From the NCBI GenBank assembly GCA_919901875.1, contig CAKKQG010000480.1, positions 1 to 9,203 on the forward strand: 9,203 nt of DNA, in the 5' to 3' direction. This document shows positions 1 through 5,545 of this stretch, in pieces. The DNA is from Anaerolineales bacterium (GTDB taxonomy: Bacteria > Chloroflexota > Anaerolineae > Anaerolineales > VGOW01). The position numbers and the translations under genes are program-made. The notes under the pieces were generated by a model. That model did not search any database and was not told where the DNA came from. It saw only the letters and a program-made list of their open reading frames with translations. Numbering within the stretch: position 1 is the stretch's first letter; each line of letters opens with the position of its first letter.

Positions 1-91
1 ACAAATGCGCGCCGACTCCGCGCACAATGGCGATGGGTCGTTTGGTATAAAGCCCAGAAGTGTATTGGTTTTCGAGTTCTTGGATTTTCAT
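1..91 (-). CDS. lysJ: LysJ/ArgD-type aminotransferase, N-terminal fragment
   Basis: Only the first 30 codons are in the window; the gene continues past the left edge. The reading starts MKIQELENQYTSGLYTKRPI and goes on to IVRGVGAHL. This matches the start of LysJ, which typically has a Glu-x-x-Tyr, Gly-x-Tyr-x-Lys-Arg and Ile-Val-Arg-Gly-x-Gly-Ala pattern. LysJ is a PLP-dependent class III aminotransferase that uses glutamate to aminate the LysW-bound semialdehyde, the step after LysY. Its place directly downstream of lysZ on the same strand fits this. The ATG is preceded by AT-rich repeat sequence and no Shine-Dalgarno site is visible. The fragment is too short to exclude an ordinary ArgD, or to show any PLP-binding residue. 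Confidence 0.72.
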   Translation of the reverse strand, partial: MKIQELENQYTSGLYTKRPIAIVRGVGAHL

Positions 92-99
92 TTTTGGGT

Positions 100-201
100 T
101 TCTGATTGCTGATTGTTCACAGTTTCGTTTGACCGCTTGCGTAAATGTTTGAAAATCTAATCCGCTGATAAATCTTTTTCTGAACTCAAACCTGATTCCG
201 T
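100..201 (-). pseudogene. Possible decayed 3' end of a four-helix-bundle gene
   Basis: This non-coding stretch between lysZ and lysJ resembles the 3' end of the intact four-helix-bundle gene at 1063-1458. A 17-base block at 100-116 is identical to 1088-1104. The following bases to about 141 resemble those to 1130. A 14-base block at 188-201 is identical to 1202-1215. The spacing is about 25 bases shorter here, as expected after deletion. No usable reading frame remains. Part of the first match is the common interspersed repeat, so the decisive evidence is the second block and its correct order and distance. Chance similarity remains possible. Confidence 0.35.
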
Positions 202-209
202 TTACAAAC

Positions 210-255
210 TCACCTGTTCACCTTTTCACCCCTTCATCCCCTTCAACCCTTTCAC
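210..255. repeat. Degenerate tandem repeat, GGTGAA/GGTTGAA type
   Basis: Read on the minus strand, units such as GTGAAAGGG, TTGAAGGGG, ATGAAGGGG, TGAAAAGG and TGAACAGG follow one another with a period of 8-9 bases. The array starts at the lysZ stop codon (252-254) and runs downstream of it. It belongs with the short tandem repeats seen in the other junctions but has a different unit. No function is evident. Confidence 0.6.
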
Positions 256-1055
256 GATATAACAGTCCCCTTACCCGCCAATGCATTCGCAACCGGTTTA
301 TCAACGCGCCCATCAGCGAAAACAACTTTTGCCACACCTAATTGCGTCGCTTCACTCGCGCCCAATACTTTTTTCTTCATGCGTCCTTCGGCGAACTCTA
401 GCGACTGTTCGACCTTCGCTTTATCAATGTGTGTAATCAATGTACTCTCATCGGGGAACTGACGCAACAAGCCCGGCACGTTGGAGAGGATGATCAACTG
501 TTCAGCTTTCACTGCACCCGCCACCATCGCCGCCGCGCGGTCGGCATCCACGTTGACGGCGTCACCTTCGTAAGAGATGGCGAGGGGTGCGATCACCGGA
601 GTGTATCCGGCATCAAGCAGCATCATCAACAACTTGCTATTCACTTCTTCAATTTTCCCCGTGAAGTCATCGCGCAACATTCTCTGCTTGCCATTCTCCA
701 CAATCCGAATCGCCTCTTTGCGTTTCGCCACCATCACGCGCCCGTCCACGCCCGAAAGACCAAAGGCATTCACGCCCAACTTTTGCAAACGCTCGACGAG
801 CAACGTGTTGATCTTGCCCGAGGTGACCATCGCAAAAATTTCAAGCGTGGTGCGATCCGTATAACGCGACGTAAACCCTGATGGCGACGTGACGAATCTG
901 GGCGGATGACCGAGTTGCTCCGAGATCGCATTCGTCTCACCCGAGCCGCCGTGAACGACGACCATTTTTTGTCCTGCTTTGATCTGGTCAGCAATGTCAC
1001 CGATCACAGCATCTATATTGACGCCGGTGACGCCACCTATTTTTACGACAATCAT
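252..1055 (-). CDS. lysZ: LysW-glutamate/aminoadipate kinase LysZ
   Basis: This 267 aa protein is an amino acid kinase of the ArgB/LysZ family, cytosolic. It phosphorylates the side-chain carboxylate of glutamate or 2-aminoadipate attached to LysW, using ATP. The N-terminal VKIGG (residues 4-8) and the HGG loop (35-37) are the usual substrate and phosphate-binding glycine motifs. LysZ-like stretches include LGHPPRF near residue 50, NVDADRAAAM, LSNVPGLL and GRMKKKVLGA. Overall it resembles Thermus LysZ more than classical ArgB. The length is normal for the family. The ATG lies 7 bases after the stop of the four-helix-bundle gene, so translation may be coupled; only a weak GTGAG-like ribosome site is present. 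Its substrate (Glu, aminoadipate or both) cannot be read from sequence alone. The argG/argH context favours glutamate, that is, ornithine formation. Confidence 0.93.
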   Translation of the reverse strand: MIVVKIGGVTGVNIDAVIGDIADQIKAGQKMVVVHGGSGETNAISEQLGHPPRFVTSPSGFTSRYTDRTTLEIFAMVTSGKINTLLVERLQKLGVNAFGLSGVDGRVMVAKRKEAIRIVENGKQRMLRDDFTGKIEEVNSKLLMMLLDAGYTPVIAPLAISYEGDAVNVDADRAAAMVAGAVKAEQLIILSNVPGLLRQFPDESTLITHIDKAKVEQSLEFAEGRMKKKVLGASEATQLGVAKVVFADGRVDKPVANALAGKGTVIS

Positions 1056-1062
1056 AATTTAC

Positions 1063-1458
1063 TCACTTAGAATTTCTGATTTTCGATTTCTGATTGCTGA
1101 TTGTCTCAAGGTTGCGTTTCGCGGTTTGCGAAGAAGCGGTTAGGATAGCCACAATTTCATCGCCTTCCTTCATCAATTCAGAAAGTTGTTTATCAGGCAA
1201 TAAACCTGATTCCGTAATTATCTCTAACCAATATAACGATTCGTCGGCCTCTTCAATTGCTATACCAACTTTCGAAATGAAATCTGGCTTTGAACGTCCA
1301 CGACATGCAGAACGATAATTAGCCCCAACCGAAGTTGCCGATCTCAATAACTGTCTACCTAATACATCAGCGGTCTTGGTATTCGGTAATGATTCAACGA
1401 CCTTGATACACCTCAAACCAAATTGTTTAGTTCGCTTCTTCAATTCATCTGCTGTCAT
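1063..1458 (-). CDS. Four-helix-bundle protein (23S rRNA intervening-sequence type)
   Basis: This 131 aa, largely helical protein contains QLLRSATSVGANYRSA (about residues 35-50), the hallmark of the four-helix-bundle family (TIGR02436). That family is often found in 23S rRNA intervening sequences and scattered singly through bacterial genomes. Its biochemical role is unknown, and it is not a known part of arginine or lysine synthesis. The ATG at 1458 is preceded by GGAG at a 6-base spacing and is the likely start. An in-frame TTG 12 bases upstream overlaps that ribosome site and is less likely. The last roughly 15 codons (residues like ISNQKSKIRNSK) are translated from the interspersed repeat found in the junctions. 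The gene sits between lysY and lysZ, flanked by repeats, and looks like a later insertion into the operon. Confidence 0.85.
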   Translation of the reverse strand: MTADELKKRTKQFGLRCIKVVESLPNTKTADVLGRQLLRSATSVGANYRSACRGRSKPDFISKVGIAIEEADESLYWLEIITESGLLPDKQLSELMKEGDEIVAILTASSQTAKRNLETISNQKSKIRNSK

Positions 1459-1496
1459 TCGACTCTCCAAGCACCTAAAACAATTTCAACCTTACG

Positions 1497-1530
1497 ATCA
1501 ATCAGAAATCAGAAATCCCCAATCAGAAAT
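1497..1530. repeat. AATCAGA-type heptamer repeat after lysY
   Basis: Plus-strand units ATCAGAA/ATCAGAAATC occur in near tandem, with a third copy (AATCAGAAAT) reaching the lysY stop codon. The same unit recurs near 100-116, 1075-1104 and 5466-5538. The repeat fills about half of the gap between lysY and the four-helix-bundle gene. Confidence 0.7.
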
Positions 1531-2570
1531 TAAATAGGATGCAACCCCGTAAACTCCAACCCCGCCGTCTCCTCAAAGCCGCACATCACATTCATCGCCT
1601 GCACCGCACTGCCCGAGGCGCCCTTCATTAGATTGTCAATCGCCGCCAATGAAACCACACGCCCCGAGTCGGGATCGAGATCGAAGCCGACATCGGCATA
1701 ATTTGAGCCCGCCAAAATTTTTGGATCTGGCACGCGATGGATTCCGGTTTTATCTTTGACGATTCGCACAAACGGCTCATCTTTGTAGGTTGCGCGATAC
1801 GCTTTCCACAAATCTTTTTCCGTTGTGCCTGGTTTGACGAAAGCGTGCGCCGCGCCCAAGACGCCGCGCACCAGTTCAACCGCCGTCATGCTTAAGTGAA
1901 CATCACGCAGTCCCAACTCTTGAATTACTTCTGCCGTGTGACGATGACCGGTGGGCGCATACGCTCGCACCGAGTGACTCTTTTCAGGATGATGCGAACC
2001 CGCATTCACCGTCGCGCCGCCTTCCGATGATCCGGTCTTGATGTCGACGATGATCGGTTTGGTTGCATCAAGCAAACCCGCCTTAACTAATGGAAGCAAG
2101 GCAAGATTAGAGACAGTAGCATTACAACCCACGCCGCTAATATAGTTCGCCGTCTTCATCGCTTCACGCTGCAATTCGGGCAAGCCATACACAAACTTGC
2201 TCAACCACTGCGGCGCGGCGTGCGGATGCCCGTACCATTTTTCGTAGAGCTTCGTATCCTTCAAACGAAAGTCTGCCGAGAGATCAACAATCTTCGGCGC
2301 GAACTTGGCGAAGTGATCGATCTGCTTTTGCGATTCGCCATGCGGCGCGCACAAAAACAAAACATCGCATTCCTGCAAGGCATCGCGGCTCGTAAACTGC
2401 AATTGTGTTCGTTTGCGAAGGTTGGGATGCGATTGATATACGAATTCACCCGCGTGACTCTGCGAGATCGCTTGTGTCACTTCCACGTTTGGATGGAACA
2501 ACAAAATGCGGAGAAGCTCTCCGCCGGTGTAGCCTGAGGCGCTGTAGATGCCAACACGAAGTTTTGTCAT
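1530..2570 (-). CDS. lysY: LysW-bound acyl-phosphate reductase LysY (ArgC family)
   Basis: This 346 aa protein is an NAD(P)H-dependent reductase of the ArgC/LysY family. It converts the LysW-bound glutamyl (or aminoadipyl) phosphate made by LysZ to the semialdehyde used by LysJ. The N-terminal SASGYTGGELLR (residues 10-21) is the nucleotide-binding loop. The catalytic cysteine is probably Cys149 in GVGCNATVSNLALLPL, where the CNAT form is typical of LysY, whereas classical ArgC has a PGCYPT-like motif. A His-rich stretch GSHHPEKSHSVRAYAPTGHRHTAE supplies the conserved histidines seen in this family. The length is normal. The ATG follows 7 bases after a long repeat hairpin, and no Shine-Dalgarno sequence is visible. 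The gene is downstream of lysX on the same strand. Classical ArgC is the alternative, but the neighbours lysW, lysX and lysZ argue against it. Confidence 0.93.
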   Translation of the reverse strand: MTKLRVGIYSASGYTGGELLRILLFHPNVEVTQAISQSHAGEFVYQSHPNLRKRTQLQFTSRDALQECDVLFLCAPHGESQKQIDHFAKFAPKIVDLSADFRLKDTKLYEKWYGHPHAAPQWLSKFVYGLPELQREAMKTANYISGVGCNATVSNLALLPLVKAGLLDATKPIIVDIKTGSSEGGATVNAGSHHPEKSHSVRAYAPTGHRHTAEVIQELGLRDVHLSMTAVELVRGVLGAAHAFVKPGTTEKDLWKAYRATYKDEPFVRIVKDKTGIHRVPDPKILAGSNYADVGFDLDPDSGRVVSLAAIDNLMKGASGSAVQAMNVMCGFEETAGLEFTGLHPI

Positions 2571-2577
2571 TCAAGGC

Positions 2578-2633
2578 AGTAATCAGTTATCAGTTGTCAG
2601 TAATCAGTTACTGCTCACTGATAACTGATTACT
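2578..2633. repeat. 17-bp perfect inverted repeat made of ATCAGTT units
   Basis: The arms AGTAATCAGTTATCAGT (2578-2594) and ACTGATAACTGATTACT (2617-2633) are perfectly complementary with a 22-base loop. The loop contains a smaller inverted repeat CAGTAA/TTACTG (2598-2603 and 2608-2613). The sequence is built from copies of ATCAGTT/GTCAGTA heptamers in opposite orientations. It lies 7 bases upstream of the lysY start codon, so the transcript would carry a strong hairpin just before that gene. Confidence 0.9.
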
Positions 2634-2656
2634 TGTCTACTTGTTTACCTATTTAC
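2633..2656. repeat. ACTTGTCTACTTGTTTAC-type heptamer repeat over the lysX stop
   Basis: Near-tandem 7-8 base units (TTGTCTAC, TTGTTTAC, CTATTTAC) run into the lysX stop codon at 2649-2651 and supply its last codons. This is a separate repeat family from the ATCAGTT units that follow it on the minus strand. Confidence 0.55.
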
Positions 2657-3497
2657 TTCCTACCTTCACCACATACTCAATCACCTTGCCCGGAATATCA
2701 ATCCCCGTTGCCGGGACGCTCGAATGAAACTCCATCGTGTGATTGATCTCGTTGATCAAAAAGCCGCGATCCTCATCCTCTAACACATCCACCGCCAATA
2801 CGCCGCTACCCACCGCGTGCGCCGCCTCCACGCAAATTTTGTTGAGGTCAGGCGTGACGGGGCAGTTGGTGCCCACGCCGCCGCGCGCGGTGTTGGTGAT
2901 CCAATGTGATGACGTGCGATAGATCGCCGCGATCGTTTCATCACCCACAACAAAGGCGCGGATGTCACGTCCGGGCTTCTTCACGTATTCTTGAATATAA
3001 AAAATTTGCTGCTGATAATTGCCCAACACTTCGCGGTGTTCCAGAATCGCTTCCGCCGATTCGCGATCATTGATCTTGGATACTAACCGTCCCCACGATC
3101 CAACGACCGGCTTCAACACAACGGGATAGCCCATCTCCTCAATCGCTGCCAACGCGCTTTCGGGCGTGAAGGCTAAACGCACATTGGGCTGCGGCACATT
3201 ACATTGATGCAGCATCGCCGTCGTCGAAAGTTTGTCGCCGCATATCTCGCCCACCGTTGCCATGTTCACCGTCGGCACCCCAAGCGAGTTCAGCACTTTG
3301 CAGGCATACAGTCCGCGTCCGAATGATAAGCTGCGCTCCAGCACCACGTCGTATTTCTTCCACTCGTCCGGCACAGCAAAATTAAATTTGATCTCGCGAT
3401 CATCCAAACGGTCATAGTCGAGTCCGCGTTTATCTAACGCTTCAAACAACCACTTCTCTTCCACGCGAACGCGCGACAAGATAACCCCAATCTTCAT
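2649..3497 (-). CDS. lysX: LysW-glutamate/aminoadipate ligase LysX (ArgX type)
   Basis: This 282 aa ATP-grasp ligase of the RimK/LysX group uses ATP to join the amino group of glutamate or 2-aminoadipate to the C-terminal glutamate of LysW. That protects the amino group during the following steps. Conserved positions include Lys129 in PVVLKP, the GSWGR loop (133-137), YIQEYV (167-172), NTARGG (202-207) and NEINHTMEF (249-257). The last two supply substrate and metal contacts in the family. It is similar over its full length to Thermus LysX and normal in size. GAGGTG lies 5 bases before the ATG at 3497, a good ribosome site. The stop codon falls inside a repeat. It is the only ligase of this kind in the window. 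Its context with argG and argH and arginine leaders suggests glutamate is a substrate (ArgX activity), but dual use for lysine is possible. Confidence 0.94.
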   Translation of the reverse strand: MKIGVILSRVRVEEKWLFEALDKRGLDYDRLDDREIKFNFAVPDEWKKYDVVLERSLSFGRGLYACKVLNSLGVPTVNMATVGEICGDKLSTTAMLHQCNVPQPNVRLAFTPESALAAIEEMGYPVVLKPVVGSWGRLVSKINDRESAEAILEHREVLGNYQQQIFYIQEYVKKPGRDIRAFVVGDETIAAIYRTSSHWITNTARGGVGTNCPVTPDLNKICVEAAHAVGSGVLAVDVLEDEDRGFLINEINHTMEFHSSVPATGIDIPGKVIEYVVKVGSK

Positions 3498-3513
3498 CCA
3501 GACACCTCACCTT

Positions 3514-3591
3514 GTCACTGCGAGTAATCCGTTGCCGGCAGACCGACGCGGTTTTGCGAAGCACGTCGGTCTTAACGCGACCCGCAATGAC
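3514..3591. repeat. Small inverted-repeat element (MITE/REP-like) between lysW and lysX
   Basis: This is a 78-bp element with imperfect terminal inverted repeats, GTCACTGCGAGT at 3514-3525 and ACCCGCAATGAC at 3580-3591 (10 of 12 complementary). A perfect inner stem pairs GACCGACG (3541-3548) with CGTCGGTC (3564-3571), extended by one A-T pair. The ends recall the GTCATTGCGAG repeats dispersed in many bacterial genomes. It has no coding capacity and lies just upstream of the lysX ribosome site. In RNA it would form a stable stem-loop, and it may be a non-autonomous mobile element. Confidence 0.65.
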
Positions 3592-3605
3592 GCCGTCCAA
3601 CAAAA

Positions 3606-3657
3606 CAAATGACGAATGACTCTTTTTTTGTCATTCGCCATTTGTCATTGGTCATTT
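3606..3657. repeat. CATTTGT/CGAATGA heptamer repeat forming a hairpin after lysW
   Basis: CAAATGACGAATGAC (3606-3620) and GTCATTCGCCATTTG (3630-3644) are complementary at 14 of 15 positions with a 9-base loop. Further direct units, GTCATTG and GTCATTT, follow up to the lysW stop codon. In the minus-strand transcript this hairpin starts about 15 bases after lysW and is followed by TTTTG, so it resembles a weak terminator or an mRNA-stabilising stem. Confidence 0.7.
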
Positions 3658-3658
3658 C

Positions 3659-3826
3659 CTATTCGCCCCAATCTTCAGCTTCTTGTGGCGCGAGCGCCAA
3701 CGTAATGGTAGGCGTGATGCTGATCACTTCGAGATCAACGCCGCAATCACCGCAGACGACGATCTCGCCTTGTTGAACATCGTCTTTCAAGTTGATCGCA
3801 CCTTCGCATTCAGGACACGTTGCCAT
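3659..3826 (-). CDS. lysW: Amino-group carrier protein LysW
   Basis: This 55 aa acidic protein begins [16 protein letters not shown] and ends EAEDWGE. LysW is the carrier on which arginine or lysine intermediates are built. Its C-terminal glutamate forms an isopeptide-like bond with the substrate's amino group, and the acidic surface guides LysX, LysZ, LysY, LysJ and LysK. Two cysteine pairs, Cys4/Cys7 (CPEC) and Cys25/Cys28 (CGDC), form the zinc site. The terminal EDWGE is the diagnostic motif and is intact. The length matches the family. AAGGA lies 8-9 bases before the ATG, a good ribosome site. The gene starts 17 bases after the U-tract of the upstream attenuator and is followed by a hairpin repeat and lysX. 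Confidence 0.96.
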   Translation of the reverse strand: MATCPECEGAINLKDDVQQGEIVVCGDCGVDLEVISITPTITLALAPQEAEDWGE

Positions 3827-3843
3827 TTTAGTTTTCCTTTCTG

Positions 3844-3876
3844 AAAAAAGAGAGACCCTTCTCCACGAAGGGTCTC
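3844..3876 (-). terminator. Attenuator terminator in the lysW leader
   Basis: On the minus strand GAGACCCTT (3876-3868), a 7-base loop and AAGGGTCTC (3860-3852) form a perfect 9-bp stem. TCTTTTTTC follows immediately (to 3843), the form of an intrinsic terminator. It lies upstream of lysW, downstream of a short Arg-containing ORF, and its left arm can pair with an alternative upstream partner. It is therefore better explained as a conditional attenuator than as the end of the argG-argH transcript, although it could serve both roles. Confidence 0.82.
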
Positions 3877-3929
3877 AAATTATTTTGACTTAAGAACGAC
3901 ATTGGCGCAAGTCAAAACAGCCGAGACCC
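3870..3929 (-). promoter_or_regulatory. Antiterminator structure in the lysW leader
   Basis: On the minus strand GGGTCTC (3929-3923) is complementary to GAGACCC (3876-3870), the left arm of the terminator. Just inside it, TTTTGACTT (3917-3909) pairs perfectly with AAGTCAAAA (3891-3883). The two helices (7 and 9 bp, separated by a 5x6 internal loop) exclude formation of the terminator. The upstream arm overlaps the last codons and the stop codon of the leader ORF, so a ribosome at the stop would block it. A 1:2-type hairpin is also possible, with CCGA and CCC pairing with GGG and TCGG (3944-3921). Confidence 0.75.
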
Positions 3930-3986
3930 AACAGGGCACTTCGGTTGACGTTGCGGTTCGCGTTTGGGAAAAATTTCTTTGAACAT
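3912..3986 (-). CDS. Leader peptide of the lysW attenuator
   Basis: This 24-codon ORF starts at ATG 3986 and ends at TGA 3914-3912. It encodes MFKEIFPKREPQRQPK and eight further residues (CPVGSRLF). Arg codons are CGC (codon 9), CGT (codon 13) and CGG (codon 22); Lys codons are 3, 8 and 16. It starts 33 bases after the argH stop codon. Stalling at Arg9 or Arg13 would leave the antiterminator arm (from 3929) free, whereas completing translation would cover it. No Shine-Dalgarno sequence is visible before the ATG, and a GTG start six codons upstream is an alternative, so translation is inferred from the RNA layout. The Lys codons leave open a response to lysine too. Confidence 0.6.
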   Translation of the reverse strand: MFKEIFPKREPQRQPKCPVGSRLF

Positions 3987-4019
3987 CGGCGTAAAGGTTA
4001 GCACACATTGTCAGATCGC

Positions 4020-5465
4020 TCATGAGGCATCTTGCATGATCTTCGCTCGTTCAATCTGACGACGGTGCCAATAATAATCGTCACCATGAGATTCGTCAAT
4101 GACTCGAATCTGTTTCGCCGACTCGATCTGTCGGCGCACCGACTCGAAACCTGTCGCGCCGATTCCGTCGCGCATCGTCAACGCCAGGCGTGGATCAAAA
4201 ACAGATCGCACATCCTGATCAAACGACTCGCTCAACGACTTCAACTGACTCAGACTTAATTGATCGATCCCCACCGCCGCGTCAGCCGCCAGCCGCACCG
4301 CGCGGCCGACGATCCCGTGCGCCTGCCGAAACGGAACGCCGCGCTTCACCAAATAATCTGCCAAGTCCGTCGCCAACAAACTGGCGTCTACCGCTTTCAG
4401 CATCCGCCCGCGATTCACCTTCATCGTCGTGATCGTTCCCGCGATCACCGGCAGCATCACATCGAGCGTGTCGAAGGCAGCGAACACCGGTGCTTTGTCC
4501 TCCTGCAGGTCTTTATCGTAGGCTGACGGCAGCCCCTTGAGAGTCGCCATCAATCCAGTTAAATATCCGAGCAGCGTCCCCGCTTTGCCGCGCGCCAGTT
4601 CGAGCATATCCGCATTTTTTTTCTGCGGCATCAAACTCGATCCCGTCGAATAGGCATCGCTCATCTCCACAAAATTAAATTCCGAAGTGGAATAAAGAAT
4701 GAGCGCGTCGGCGAGTCGACTCAAGTGCGAACCGATGAGCGCGGCGTCGAAAAGAAATTCAACGGCGAAGTCACGATCACCAATCGCATCCAAACTATTT
4801 GGCGCGGCGATGACGAAACCAAGATCGTGCGCGAGCGCGACTCGATCAATGGGATACGCAGTTCCGGCGAGTGCCGCCGCCCCAAGCGGCAGTGACGCCG
4901 TCCGCGCCCGCGTTTGCCTCAACCGTTCCCGATCTCTCTCCAACGCCCAAAAGTGACTCATCAACCAATGGCTGAAGAGAATCGGCTGCGCCCGTTGCGT
5001 ATGTGTATAACCGGGAAGGATGACATCGAACTCGGCTTCAGCTTTGGCGATGAGCGAGTCTTGCAAAAGATCGACTCGCTTAATCACAAGATCAATCGCT
5101 TCGATCATCCACAAACGAAAATCTGTCGCCACCTGATCGTTGCGGCTTCGTCCGGTGTGCAGCTTGCCCGCCGTCGCGCCGATGATCTCACCGAGTCGGC
5201 GTTCAACCGCCGTGTGAATATCTTCATCACCCGTGACGATTTTAAATTCGCCCGTGTTGAATTCACTCCACACCGCCTGCAAGCCCGCGCACATTTCATT
5301 CGCTTCGGCTTTGGTGATCACGCTTGCTTTCGCCAATGCCCGCGCCCAAGCGACACTGCCGCGAATGTCAACATCCCACATTCGCTTATCAATGTTAATA
5401 GATGCGTTCAATTGCATCGCCAATGGATCGATGTCGCCTTCAAACCGTCCGCCCCACAATTTCAT
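4020..5465 (-). CDS. argH: Argininosuccinate lyase ArgH
   Basis: This 481 aa cytosolic enzyme of the fumarase/aspartase superfamily splits argininosuccinate into arginine and fumarate, the last step of arginine synthesis. The N-terminus MKLWGGRFEGD is typical of ArgH and fixes the start at 5465. A longer in-frame ATG at 5507 would add 14 residues translated from repeat sequence and is rejected. Conserved blocks are HTGRSRNDQ (103-111), the Thr-His of YTHTQRAQP (153-161) and the superfamily signature GSSLMPQKKN (275-284), which carries the catalytic serine loop. It is slightly longer than the usual 460 aa because of about 20 charged C-terminal residues. No Shine-Dalgarno site precedes the ATG, which abuts AATCAGA repeats. 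It is 80 bases downstream of argG and probably cotranscribed with it. Confidence 0.97.
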   Translation of the reverse strand: MKLWGGRFEGDIDPLAMQLNASINIDKRMWDVDIRGSVAWARALAKASVITKAEANEMCAGLQAVWSEFNTGEFKIVTGDEDIHTAVERRLGEIIGATAGKLHTGRSRNDQVATDFRLWMIEAIDLVIKRVDLLQDSLIAKAEAEFDVILPGYTHTQRAQPILFSHWLMSHFWALERDRERLRQTRARTASLPLGAAALAGTAYPIDRVALAHDLGFVIAAPNSLDAIGDRDFAVEFLFDAALIGSHLSRLADALILYSTSEFNFVEMSDAYSTGSSLMPQKKNADMLELARGKAGTLLGYLTGLMATLKGLPSAYDKDLQEDKAPVFAAFDTLDVMLPVIAGTITTMKVNRGRMLKAVDASLLATDLADYLVKRGVPFRQAHGIVGRAVRLAADAAVGIDQLSLSQLKSLSESFDQDVRSVFDPRLALTMRDGIGATGFESVRRQIESAKQIRVIDESHGDDYYWHRRQIERAKIMQDAS

Positions 5466-5538
5466 TTTTGATTTCTGATTTTTGATTTTCGATTGTGACT
5501 GACCCAATCAGCAATCAGCAATCAACAATCAGCAATTG
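5466..5538. repeat. AATCAGA/AATCAGC heptamer repeats between argG and argH
   Basis: The plus strand has TGATTT/TGATTG units in the left half and AATCAGC, AATCAAC units in the right half, so the two halves are largely complementary around about 5500. A transcript would probably fold into a long A-U-rich hairpin between argG and argH. The repeat touches the argH start codon and fills nearly the whole gap. Confidence 0.75.
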
Positions 5539-5545
5539 CCGATCT

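Noticed and set aside
1459..1470. TTG start of the four-helix-bundle gene at 1470
   Set aside because: The TTG overlaps the GGAG ribosome site that is correctly spaced for the ATG at 1458.
3883..4010. Alternative 42-codon ORF in the lysW leader from ATG 4010 to TAA at 3883-3881
   Set aside because: It has only two Arg codons, no ribosome site, and its stop does not fit the antiterminator geometry; the 24-codon ORF does.
3827..4019. T-box riboswitch controlling lysW
   Set aside because: The conserved T-box sequence that pairs with the tRNA acceptor end was not found in either leader.
5466..5507. Longer ArgH start at ATG 5507 adding 14 residues
   Set aside because: The extra residues are a translation of the junction repeat, and ArgH proteins normally begin with MKLWGGRF, as from 5465.
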